From: Galeruca laticollis
Lineage: Eukaryota > Arthropoda > Insecta > Coleoptera > Chrysomelidae
DNA length: 64,000 nucleotides
Reading direction: 5' to 3'
Assembly (NCBI GenBank): GCA_963921935.1
Contig: OY998181.1
Span: 115,650,957 to 115,714,956 of the forward strand
In this document: in pieces, positions 46,090 to 56,545 of the stretch
Layout of the letters: each line of letters opens with the position of its first letter
Numbering within the stretch: the first letter of the stretch is position 1
Translations under genes and position numbers: made by a program
The notes under the pieces: model-generated
Told to the model about the DNA's origin: nothing
The model's database searches: none
Seen by the model: only the letters and a program-made list of their open reading frames with translations

Positions 46090-46101
46090 GCTTATTTTTT
46101 A
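46090..46101 (+). other. Target-site duplication, right copy (12 bp)
   Basis: GCTTATTTTTTA, identical to 38,990-39,001. Confidence 0.85.
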
Positions 46102-46347
46102 CTTTTTAATCAAGTTTTCAAAAAATATGGATTTCTCGACTTTAACACCCTGTATTTCAAGAACTAGTCATAGGATTGAATTGGTCCCATGGACACTTTT
46201 GGTCAACATGTCAAGTACAACATCATATCCAAAATTTATTACATTTGACGGAACGCCACTTTGCCATTAGAAAAGGGCGAGGTCCTTTGATACATACTGG
46301 GTATTTTAAAAGTATTGAATCACATATACGATACTGGGTATTTAAAC
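46102..46347 (-). repeat. Right terminal inverted repeat, outer part
   Basis: Reverse complement of 33,605-~33,850, including CCCATGGACACTTTTGGTCA and two GATACTGGGTATTT-type motifs. Continues the repeat interrupted at 38,989. Confidence 0.88.
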
Positions 46348-46664
46348 AATATTGAATTTCATATATGAAATTTCAATTTATCATATAATAATTTAAATGA
46401 TTTTTTGAATTTCAAATAACAGAACTTTTTTTTGGATTGAAACTTTTTCTGAAGTAAATCTGTGGTTTCTCGAATATTTGAATGTATTAGCTAGATCAGC
46501 AACTTCGATCCCCCGGAGTAACTGGACTTTTCAGTGTATTCAATAATTATCCATCTCTTTTCATAGAAACATAGCTATAAGATTCCCATGTTGATATGAA
46601 ATAGTTATTGCTATGTGTAAAAGCTGCTGAATAAAATACAAAGTTTTACTTTGATCTATACATA
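46348..46664. other. Unassigned flank
   Basis: No recognised feature apart from a small palindrome TTTCATATATGAAA near 46,358. Confidence 0.35.
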
Positions 46665-46668
46665 CTAC

Positions 46669-47169
46669 TGTAACGTTTTTCTAATTTATTTAAACAGTAA
46701 ACGGGTGGGATAAATTTTAAACACACGGTATGGCTACTTACGAATTTATTTAAGCACTAAACTACTCACTAACACTTGATTTATATACACTTAACTATTC
46801 ACTTAAATTCAATTTATATACACACAACCTTAATTATTAATTTATATCAACACTTTACTGTTCGCTATTTCGGTATATTCTTGTTTATTTGTCGAGATCA
46901 CTTTTAAAACTAAACTAACTCTGCCTGTTCGGTCCTTTATATATTAGTGCCTTTTTTACTAGATAATTCTAGATTCCGGCTTAGACAGAAGTAATTGGCT
47001 CTTTGGCATTTTCTAGATAAGACTGGTCACAAAAACAATGTCTAGATAAGATAGTCACAATCCTAAGCAGTTCTAAGAAATCCCTGCGCATCTGCCATAA
47101 TTTTAACTTTCATACATGGCATAGACAAAGTCGGATTCAGGGACTATACCAGTGTGCTGCTTCGTAACA
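46669..47169 (-). mobile_element. Solo LTR, Gypsy-type
   Basis: A 501-bp LTR in minus orientation, starting TGTTACGAAGCAGCACACTG and ending in ..GTTACA when read on that strand, so it has TG...CA ends. CTAC flanks both sides (46,665-46,668 and 47,170-47,173), a 4-bp target duplication. It is the same family as the LTR at 63,508-63,990. No internal sequence is present, as after LTR-LTR recombination. A TATATAA box and three TTATCTAGA-type motifs lie in its first half. Confidence 0.9.
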
Positions 47170-47173
47170 CTAC

Positions 47174-48290
47174 AGTATTTCAAACCTTTCCATCCCTACA
47201 TTTGCGAAATCTGTACTTTCAACAACAAAAATTACAACAATTTCCACAGTAACTTTTTCGATTGATCCCTGGAGTCTCCTTTCATGAACCCAACTTTCAT
47301 TTTTACCCGTAAAATGCAATTAATTTTCGCTATAAAATGATGTTCACTTTCATAACTATAACCTGAAATAAGTTATCATAACAGGAATTAGGTAACTTAA
47401 CGATAATTGGTGAAATTAAATACGTTTTATTTCAAGTTAATTCATGTTTGTTAACAAGCAATTACAATAAAAAAGTTACTGTTCGTGCCACCCTCTTATT
47501 TTCGATAAAATTCGGCGCGCCGCTCATGGATTATTTTCATTCAATTTCAAAACTGAGTTTTTGTACATTTTGATAGAGGACTAATTTTTAATTCTGGTCA
47601 TTAACGCTCTCGCTGAGGAACAGTTCGTTCTGAAATAACTTTTTAATTCTCTCATTGTTAAACCGCAAATCAGTTAAAACCGCGACGTGTGTCAAGTTCT
47701 TTTTGTGGAAATTCATAGTGAACTGCAGACACCGGCTCTTTGGTAAGTTCATTTAAATTGGAGTTTATTGTATACTCATATGTTGTCGATTCGCTAATTG
47801 CATAATTATCTAGAACTACACTACATTGTCTTTAGAGCTAACAGTTACTGTTTTAGTTTTATTTCTAGAACATCCCGATAATATTCTGTGAGAAATATAT
47901 AAGTCTTACCTTTACATCCAAGTTCGTTTTTTCTCGATTTCTTTGGTGCTGGAAATGACTTTGGGAAGGGAAGGGGGAAATGAGAAAAACACCACACTTG
48001 TGGAAATGAATTATTAGACCGAAAGCACTCCGTAAGGCCCAAATAGCCTTGTCCCGAAACAAAAAAAAACTTATTATTAACGAACAATAGGAATTGCAAA
48101 TAGATATCAGTACCGACCCACTCCGACTGTAATTAACTTCAACGTTTTTATTTTATGTCTGACAAAAATTACTAAAAGCGACGTTGCCAAGTCCTCCCCA
48201 CAAAATTCTTTTACTAAATCAAGCTATGCTACGACAGTTACAGTGGCCTTTATTTGATGTTTTTCGACATTTCAGTATAAAAAATTGAAA
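47174..48290. other. Unassigned stretch
   Basis: No protein domain was seen. A donor-like CTCTTTG|GTAAGTTCA occurs at ~47,741 at the end of a less AT-rich block and could end a non-coding exon, but no acceptor or transcript evidence supports this. Minus frames at 47,845-48,099 overlap in two registers and are not called. Confidence 0.3.
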
Positions 48291-48404
48291 TTGACTGTCT
48301 CGACCCTTACTTCGTGGAATATGCTCATATTAGTGTTTTTAAATGAAACTCAAGGTCTCTAGTTAATTCCACAATATAATACAAGTTATTGAAAATTCTA
48401 AAAA

Positions 48405-48444
48405 ATTGACAATTGTTTCGATAAATCAATATCATCGTCAGAAT
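48405..48444 (-). ncRNA. Predicted hammerhead ribozyme, Penelope family A, left arm
   Basis: Mirror copy of 49,739-49,778 with an identical core: CTGACGA at 48,441-48,435, GAAA at 48,419-48,416, GTC at 48,410-48,408. Confidence 0.65.
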
Positions 48445-48704
48445 GACAGAAGTTACATTTCATTTTATGCCTACCTGATGTTTAGTAGTTATATTTTTGG
48501 CTAGACCAAGAAGTAACCTAACTTGTGATTGGCTTAATATATGTTTATAGAAAAGAGAAGAAGATGTGATATTACAAATATTGAAGCTTAGATATTATTA
48601 GCCCTATGGTGATATCCTGGATATCATTTTTCCAATTAAGATCAGTATAACTGTGCAATGATATAGAAAACCAGGAAAACTATATCTGCTGATCTTTACA
48701 ATTA

Positions 48705-48983
48705 TCACTTAAGAAGACAGTTTATTAGTGGAGAATTCCCTAGATTTAACTGTTCATTGACAACTTCATATTGTGGGTTTCTTAAATGTCTTCTAATTTC
48801 CAGTTCTTCAAGGAAATCCAGTTCTTGTTTCTTTTCACAAATATGCAGCACTTCTAGTTCTGTGTTAGGTGTCAATGAATGATTGGTGTCAAGTAGATGT
48901 TTTGCGTAGTGAGATTTATCTGGTTGTTTTAATCTGTAAGCTCGTAAGTGCTCACTGTATCGTATTTCAAAATTCAAGCTCAT
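48705..48983 (-). pseudogene. Penelope family-A endonuclease, 5'-truncated left copy
   Basis: Starts at NFEIRYSEHLRAYRLKQ and continues to the normal C-terminus, so the GIY-YIG motif itself is absent. Identical to the right copy from that point for almost all residues. The first three codons are junction sequence. Confidence 0.85.
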
Positions 48984-49478
48984 GAAATTAAAACTTATAA
49001 AACCATCACATATGCAGGAAATATTTCTAATAATATTTCAAAGATAATATCTTCAGCAACGAATGCAACAATTTCTTTTAAAACAGAAAGTAACGTTAGT
49101 ACAAAATTGTTAAATGTAAAAACAAAAATACCACTATTAAAGAAGTCAGGTATATATAAACTCAAATGTCCAGAATGTAATGCTGTCTATTTGGGTCAGA
49201 CCCTTAGGAATTTTGAAATACGATACAGTGAGCACTTACGAGCTTACAGATTAAAACAACCAGATAAATCTCACTACGCAAAACATCTACTTGACACCAA
49301 TCATTCATTGACACCTAACACAGAACTAGAAGTGCTGCATATTTGTGAAAAGAAACAAGAACTGGATTTCCTTGAAGAACTGGAAATTAGAAGACATTTA
49401 AGAAACCCACAATATGAAGTTGTCAATGAACAGTTAAATCTAGGGAATTCTCCACTAATAAACTGTCTTCTTAAGTGA
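48982..49478 (+). pseudogene. Penelope family-A GIY-YIG endonuclease domain, right copy
   Basis: Reads KTYKTITYAGNISNNISKII, then KKSGIYKLKCPECNAVYLGQ with an intact GIY...VYLG pair, the CPEC zinc-type cysteines, IRYSEHLRAYRLKQ and the C-terminus LINCLLK. The reverse transcriptase half is missing upstream. The frame start shown is where homology begins; upstream residues are from the opposed copy. Confidence 0.85.
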
Positions 49479-49738
49479 TAATTGTAAAGATCAGCAGATA
49501 TAGTTTTCCTGGTTTTCTATATCATTGCACAGTTATACTGATCTTAATTGGAAAAATGATATCCAGGATATCACCATAGGGCTAATAATATCTAAGCTTC
49601 AATATTTGTAATATCACATCTTCTTCTCTTTTCTATAAACATATATTAAGCCAATCACAAGTTAGGTTACTTCTTGGTCTAGCCAAAAATATAACTACTA
49701 AACATCAGGTAGGCATAAAATGAAATGTAACTTCTGTC

Positions 49739-49778
49739 ATTCTGACGATGATATTGATTTATCGAAACAATTGTCAAT
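49739..49778 (+). ncRNA. Predicted hammerhead ribozyme, Penelope family A, right arm
   Basis: Order: ATT (stem I), CTGACGA (49,742-49,748), T, stem II GATA/TATC with a 6-nt loop, GAAA (49,764-49,767), a minimal stem III CAATTG, then GTC with cleavage predicted after 49,775, then AAT closing stem I. All three conserved boxes (CUGANGA, GAAA, NUH) are present. Penelope-like elements are known to carry such minimal type I hammerheads in their terminal repeats. Stem III is very short, so activity may need dimers. Confidence 0.7.
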
Positions 49779-49859
49779 TTTTTAGAATTTTCAATAACTT
49801 GTATTATATTGTGGAATTAACTAGAGACCTTGAGTTTCATTTAAAAACACTAATAAAAA

Positions 49860-50790
49860 ATTGATTAATAATATATTTGCATCTTACGTATTATAAGAGA
49901 TACATCTTCCAAAAGAATTGGAAGTTACTTTTCGAGAAAATGAAATTTATATCATCGGTCAATCGCTGTGGTAGGGATCCTCATAAATTTGTCGATAATA
50001 CCAATTGAAACAAAGCCCAAAAAATGTATTCCGATTTACATAAAAAATTACTTACATATGACATATTTCATGAATTTAATGAATAATGCCCATATAGCAT
50101 GAACCCATAGTGACTGACATATACTCGCATTAACATATTATTCATATTATTAAGTAACCTTCTAAACGGCGACCCTTCAACTTTTAATGCATTTTGAGGA
50201 GTTCTAATTACGCCACATATTATGTGGCAGATTATTCATTACACCATAACCGCATTTCGCCAAAAAGGCAGAATGTGATGAAAACGCTGTATAATGCAGC
50301 ATAATTTGATTTCCACTGAAATTACAACAGAGATTTTCTCTGTCAGGAAACTATTGGTAGCGTTGTAATATACGAATTCAGCTTATATGGATACTCGGGT
50401 AATATGATACAGTTGAAGGATTTAAATAACTGATTTAACTTTACAAGAGTTGAAATAAATGAGTAATAAAATGAACTTATTCGCCTTAATAATGTTACTT
50501 CTGCATTGTAATTTTAATAAAAGATTTGTGCTGATACAGATCGTTACATGGTTGCAGGTTGCATCCGCTATTTTACAAAAGATGAAGCTATAAAACAAAA
50601 CTAAAGTTTAGAGCAAAAAATGTGACATAATAAATAAAACTAGAACAGACACAAACCCAAAATGAGTACAGAAATAGAATATAAGAACAATTAATGAATA
50701 TAACAGAAGAAATTAGCTGAATTCAAGTAAGATGAAAAGATACAGTTGCAAACAAAAAAGTAGAAATGGTGGTAAACAAAAACAGAAGGA
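49860..50790. other. Unassigned AT-rich DNA
   Basis: Nothing recognised. An A-rich stretch from ~50,640 leads into the fragment at 50,793. Confidence 0.35.
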
Positions 50791-50792
50791 AT

Positions 50793-50884
50793 GTCTCGAT
50801 GAAAAATGCAAAGAAATGATAGATAAGAAAAAAGATGAATATTTAAAATGGATAAGGACTATGTTACTGAAAAAAAAAATATAA
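50793..50884 (+). pseudogene. LINE fragment, segment before the reverse transcriptase
   Basis: The frame CLDEKCKEMIDKKKDEYLKW resembles the W-x-D-E-E-C...K-x-x-Y-x-x-W segment that follows the endonuclease in RTE-like LINEs. It ends in a stop after LLKKKI. Short and low complexity, so only a suggestion. Confidence 0.35.
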
Positions 50885-50889
50885 ATATG

Positions 50890-52754
50890 TTGGAAGGTAA
50901 GAAGAGGCGACTTTATTTGCCTAAATTTTTCTCTCAGGGTAAGGGTACGGATCGATTATTTAATGGTTACAAAAGAAACGCCGTAGTAGTTTGGTTCCAT
51001 TGTAATCTCTCCCTTTGTAATAATTATTAGCAGTACTCGTTCGCAATACAAGAAAGAGCGCTTAACTTTGTTTTAGGCCACTAGTGGCTGAATTGCGTAT
51101 TCTGGAACAGGCCGTACAGTTCAAACAAACCGCTAAGAAGAGGTGACGCGATAGATCTATGACGTTACAAATTCGAATTGTTTTTAGAACAGTATTTTTT
51201 TTATAGAATGAAGAACAGGTATGCAGGTGTAAGACTATAACAAAGTGGCGTGGCAGAATTGCCCCAAATTACTATTCTATATGCAGAATATCTACCGCAG
51301 AGTATACTTTGCGTTTACAACAATAGTTTACCATGCAACAATGAATAATCGTTTTCAGGGTGAGGTACGAAGTCCCTATAATAAGAAGCTTATATACTAA
51401 AGAGTTCTCCAACGTAAAAATTAATATAAACTGTGCGTTTAGATTTTAATATTAAATGTTGTGATTGTTTCTCTCTGTTACCTTATATGTTGAAAGTGTG
51501 GTTTAGTTCATAAACAAAACAATAAGACAAACACAACTTATAACTAAAGCTTAGCTGATATGTCACAGTGGATGATTCCTTCAGCACTGCTGCAAGCTGT
51601 TACCGTAGCTTCCGGAACTTCTATGAAGATGGCAAAGTCGTTTTCCGACAATCCGATGCAAGCCCCGGAGGTATGCAAGTATCTTTGAATCTTGGGTCTA
51701 AGGCACTTCCAGAAATAAATAGGAACAGAAGTTCTAATTATGACCGGTATAAGAAAGAGGTCTATAAAGAATAATTCGGTATTATTCGTCGCTGACATGA
51801 TTTAGGTAATAACAAAAAAATATATTTTCAACTCAAATAAGTATATCAATTAATCAATGTCTCAAGATATCTTCTATTGATTTATAAACTTTTATCTAGA
51901 TAAATTTTAAATATCTAAGTATACATTATGATTTCATCGTGAAACTCTGACACAAACATATTTATGACATAATAAGCACATTCTAATACCTAATTGACCT
52001 GAATTCCATACAATAGTCTAAAGATTGGTCACAAATTAATAAAGTTAACTTATTGAAATCTGCTGAGAAGTATGACTTTTGCTTTGTAGAATTAGTTAAT
52101 AAGTTGAATTGTTCTTGAAATTTCTCTACTTCAATGGGATGATCAAATGTTACTTCAGGATCTGATTTTCTTGAATATATTGTTGAGAAGCTAAACTGAT
52201 TATATTTACAAAATCCGCAATTGCAGATCAGATGTTTGATGTGAATGTTAGAATTGTTTGAATCTTTGGTTTATATAGTATAAGCAAAGTTAAAATACTT
52301 AATTTTATGTCTAGGTGCAGATATTGTATTACTTTAAGTACATACCTTCGGTGTCGGGTGACCTCAAGGTGGATTGAATTTCAAGTTTTAGTTGAATTTA
52401 CGCAAGTAGTTAAGTTATTATCGCCTTCAGGGTACATAAAAGTACTTCAATCACCAATTACTCCTTGAATTTACTTGGGAAAATTCTTAAAAATCCGTAA
52501 AATACGGTAATATTCTCACTCCATACACTTGGATAGCAAAAAAGAAAGATAATTTTTTGTAAACCGAAAATTTCCACCTAAATCTATTAGATTCTTAGAA
52601 TTGTTGGTCAAACTGATTTCGAATATTGGTTTAGCAGTCACTTATGTTTATGGGATTTAGGGACATTTGTAAAGTACTGATTTTTGAAGTTTGATAGTGA
52701 CAATATTGACAATTGATAGATACGTGATTAATTATAACTTGTTAATAAACATTA

Positions 52755-52793
<39 letters not shown>

Positions 52794-54900
52794 TGTGTAA
52801 TTTATTATTAGTAGTAATAGCGATAATTTTTTTTTGTTAATTTTAATTATGCCTCTACGTTGGGAGCCATTTTGGAATGTTATTTTAATAATTTTTAATT
52901 CAATTTAGTAGTAAAGGTAAAAATTGTTATGGGCGCCAGAATTGGTTCCGCTTGTCGCTATTTCCAATTCAAATTAAATATTATATAAGTCAAAGATGTT
53001 ACAAATTTGTTTTACCTTTTAAACACTGCATCTCAGGGATGAGATTCGGCACTTGACGTTTGCTAGCAACAGAAATCTTATAGGTAGATATCAGAGAAAA
53101 ATAAGACAAACATAGACAATTAAACGTTTTAATTAATATGGGAAAAATAATGAAATCCTTTAAATAAACCAACAAACTAATATTATATATTTAAATTCAT
53201 GAATATTATCATTGCGCAAACTTCGCATAAACGTTCTTATCAATTATAAATATTATTCAGCGCAACAAGTAAATTTCGCCTAATTCCTACTCTATGTTTT
53301 AGATGTACATCTATAAACGTTCAACCTCAACCATAGATCTTTATAATGCGCTTATCGTATAGTGTGTCGTTCTGTTAAGATATGTTTAGTATACAAAATG
53401 AAAGCAAAGGTGATGTGACTAAGAATTATTATTATCGAAATTATCATATGAAATTTAGTAAGTACGTATTTTAATATGTTTCTTGTGTTTTGTGTCCGTT
53501 ATCAGTGGAGATTGAATAATTATTACTAATGTTTAACTAATGGATTGTTACTAGAAATGATTAACCTACAAATAAATATATCAGTGAAAGTTCTTTTTAT
53601 AGGAGAAGTTTTAATATACACACGGAGAAATAATGTTCGTTGTTAGTTCTTCATAATGTTTAAAGTAATTCTCTTGGAGAGAAAACGATCAGCTGTGATC
53701 GAAATAAGACGAAATTCAGGACGTAGGAATGTTGATAACTGGATTAATATTACCAGCTGATGTATCTTAATCAATTAAAGATACCTGGATGTCCATCGAA
53801 ATAATATTAATGAGGTAATTATAGTTCTTACCAAGTCTAGACAATTTTCACGAAAGTTTCACTTTATTTTAGTTATACGAAATATATTTTTATTCAATTC
53901 ACTTTTCAAAGTTCTTTTTAAGCACTTAAGTTAACGTTTTAAATGTTTTTTATAAGTTATATGGGTTTTGTAAGAATTTTCGAGAGGTAAAATAAAACAC
54001 GTCCTCCCTCTAAACTATTTTCACGGCGTCTCTCCAAGCTTAAAATCAACAACATTCATTTATTTTTAATTTTGTTTTTCATAGTTCAATTGTTGATAAA
54101 CAAACATTGTTTTTTCCAAATCAGTATATCCATTATTGCGTTAATGTAGATAAATTCACTACGTTCTTATGCACTTCTATAATCACTCCGAATCACTCCA
54201 TACAAACTGTTAACAAAACGTCGCCGTTTGGCGTTGATCTTTTGACCTTGACGTATTCATACAATTAATTAAAAGTTTATACGATATACGGGGTTTTCGA
54301 AAGTGTACAAAATATAAAATTGTGATAATTGAATTTTGTTTGAAATTTTATGTGACGATATATACAGTGGTTACCATAATTATGTATAATATTACGCTCG
54401 ACGTAATTTACTTGTTGTTGTTATATTTCTTTATTTTAAAATATACTTTAAAAGAAAATAGATACTAAATTAAATAGCAATCTCTTAAATTAATTTATCG
54501 ATTGTATACAATGGTTGAATATTTCTTGATATGTTTAACTTATGTCTTTACGGATTATTTCCTTTTTTACTGAATATTTACTACTGAATTACTAAGATTC
54601 ACACTATCTGTATGATGCTAATTGATTCAAATTTATCTAGTAGATATATTTCACTTTAATATATATATTAGTTTGAGAATTTGCTTTTATTTCAGTTAGA
54701 AAATCATTTTGGTAGTGGGATTTTAGTTTTAGTAAGTTATAGATACTTCTGTTTGAAGCCATATACCTGGTAAGATTGTATCTTGTTTTGTTTCTTAAAA
54801 GGTTCTTGAAATGATTATAGTATATTTAACAAACAATTTACTGTGAATAATGCTGGTGTTCTTGGTATAGTAGCCTAATTCCTAACCTTTGGAGGATATA
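50890..54900. other. Long AT-rich non-coding stretch
   Basis: No gene recognised across 4 kb. Contains (TA)n at 52,761-52,790 and opposed frames at 51,544-51,798 without domains. Likely intron or intergenic DNA. Confidence 0.4.
52761..52790. repeat. (TA)n microsatellite
   Basis: About 30 bp of alternating TA. Confidence 0.9.
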
Positions 54901-54904
54901 TAAC

Positions 54905-55350
54905 GAGCTTGTAACAACTAACAATATCGAAGAAAGGGAAGCATATGGAAAACTAAGGAACGAAACAAAAAATGGACTAAAAAAGTTAAGAGAACAACAA
55001 ATGAAAAAAGAATCAGTGAAATAATAGAAAGGTCAAGTGATGCGAGGAACAGCATTTCATCAAAAAGTAAATGCACAGACACGAACGTATAAAACGGAAA
55101 CCACAGGAATAACAAACAAAGCAGGAAGAATAGTAACTGAAGATGTGGAATATAAGAAGACATTTATCGAATACTTTAAGGAACTGCTAATAGAAACAGT
55201 AGCAAGAAAAGAGGTTGACATAGGAGAGACGAACAACCAAGAAATAATTGAGGGCCCAACAAAGAGATATAATTAAGAAAGTGAGAACAGAAAGCCACCA
55301 GGAAGCGACGAAATCAACATGGAACTCATAAAATACGTAGGTATAGTTGG
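54905..55350 (+). pseudogene. LINE ORF2 linker and start of reverse transcriptase, RTE-like relic
   Basis: Successive frames read AYGKLRNETKNGLKKLREQQ, IVTEDVEYKKTFIEYFKELL and, after a shift near 55,270, ENRKPPGSDEINMELIKYVG. The last matches the K-x-G-K-A-P-G-x-D-x-I-x-x-E-h-h-K start of LINE reverse transcriptases, and the middle matches the linker just before it. The rest of the reverse transcriptase is absent. Confidence 0.55.
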
Positions 55351-55354
55351 CGAA

Positions 55355-55870
55355 CTTTAAGCTATCGGCTTTTCGTTTGACTTGAATACGAGGATACCGC
55401 CATAGTCCAGTCAATATTATAATGTAAAATGCTGAATTGACCATAAATTCATTTAATATTATAATTTCAACTAATAATCGTTAAAATGTATTTAATAATT
55501 TTATAATTATTAAATACATTTATCGACTGTCTAACGATTATTTTTAACCCGCAATTATGGAGCACCATCCCACTTTTTAAGATACTTAGCTTTAATGTAT
55601 AGAACAAAATACATTGCTTTAAACAATATTGTTCAATTTATATTTAAAACTATCTTAAATATAACACCAGACAATTAATACTACCTTATATCTCGTTTTT
55701 TAAAGAAGAATTAGAATTATAATTTCCGAATAACTTATTATTATTTATATCTTTAACTGAACTGTGACTAATATCTGTATGTTCGTTTTTTACATGAACA
55801 CAAGTGACCAGTTTTTAGTTGGTAGTCTAACATCAAGAAAAAGTGTAGTATTTTCTGAGGAATATTTACA
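55355..55870. other. Unassigned stretch
   Basis: A short inverted pair around TTTAATAATTATA..AAATTATTAAA (about 55,490-55,520) is the only structure seen. Confidence 0.35.
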
Positions 55871-56280
55871 ATGTGGCGTCCTTGGGAAATATCTACTTCG
55901 GTCCAAAATATTGTGTGTTTCAACGACGAAACTTTGAATAATGGTGATGGAAGTGAAGACAAGATTCGACGACATTTAAAATTGGAAGCACAGGAAATAT
56001 GTTTCAATGTGTATAAGAACCTACGGGAGAAGATTGGTTTCGATGAACGAACAGAATTAATGCAAGCAGTATCTGATTCAAGAGTAGTTCCCCTGTCAAC
56101 TATACGTAAAATAGTCAAGAATAGGCCGTATGAACGCAAGAAGCGATGTGATAAGGGATTGGTGAAACATTTAGTTGGGACTGTAATAAAATTATTAAAA
56201 TCCACCATATATGACTGTTACAATAGAAATAAATGGACAAATGCCGGCCGTAATGTAAATGGCTGTAAGAAACCTATTGA
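55871..56280 (+). pseudogene. N-terminal fragment of an IS630/Tc1-type transposase
   Basis: Reads LEAQEICFNVYKNLREK, then MQAVSDSRVVPLSTIRKIVK and IYDCYNRNKWTNAGRN. This resembles the helix-turn-helix N-terminus of the DDE_3-type transposases related to the one at 24.2-26.3 kb (compare CREIIMNVLNFM there). It runs straight into a pyrimidine microsatellite, with no catalytic domain. Confidence 0.45.
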
Positions 56281-56545
56281 AAACTTTCTCTTCCTCTTTC
56301 TCTTCCTCTTTCTCTTCCCCTTCCTCTCTCTCTTTCTCTTTCTCTTTCTCTTTCTCTTTCTCTTTCTCTTTTTCTTTTTCTTTTTCTTTTTCTTTTTCTT
56401 TTTCTTTTTCTTTTTCTTTTTCTTTTTCTTTTTCTTTTTCTTTTTCTTTTTCTTTTTCTTTTTCTTTCTCTTTCTTTTTCTCTTTCTCTTTCTTTTTCTC
56501 TTTCTCTTTATTTTTCTCCTTCTCTTTCTCTTTAATTTAATTTAT
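56281..56545. repeat. ~265-bp CTTTTT/CTTTCT polypyrimidine microsatellite
   Basis: Hexamer repeats CTTTTT in the middle, flanked by CTTTCT and CTTCCT variants at both edges. All pyrimidine on the plus strand apart from a few A. It generates spurious FLFLFL and SFSFSF frames. Confidence 0.95.

Larger units (their letters stand above)
33605..46347 (+). mobile_element. Large DDE transposon with ~0.85-kb terminal inverted repeats, split by a Penelope insertion
   Basis: The left end begins GTTTAAATACCCAGTATCG; the reverse complement of the right end at 46,347 is the same. Long inverted repeats (33,605-34,493 on the left; 38,416-38,989 continued at 46,102-46,347 on the right) enclose a transposase at 35,478-38,241. 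AAT lies just outside each end, a possible 3-bp target duplication. Removing the 7.1-kb Penelope insertion leaves an element of about 5.6 kb. The transposase resembles the DDE_4 type used by PIF/Harbinger relatives, but the extremely long ends are unusual. Confidence 0.85.
48292..49853. mobile_element. Penelope-like element, family A, head-to-head pair
   Basis: Inverted arms of about 640 bp (48,340-48,975 minus; 49,208-49,853 plus) meet around a 232-bp centre that belongs to the right copy alone. Both arms end with the same terminal sequence and a hammerhead. The left end extends further, to CGACCCTTACTTCGTGG, which also ends the 22-kb foldback. Confidence 0.88.

Noticed and set aside
47690..47750. 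Splice-donor-like CTCTTTG|GTAAGTTCA as end of a leader exon
   Set aside because: No matching acceptor, open frame or promoter evidence.
52930..52950. TGGGCGCCAGAATTGG, resembling a primer-binding site
   Set aside because: No LTR upstream, no TG..CA boundaries and no gag-pol sequence downstream.
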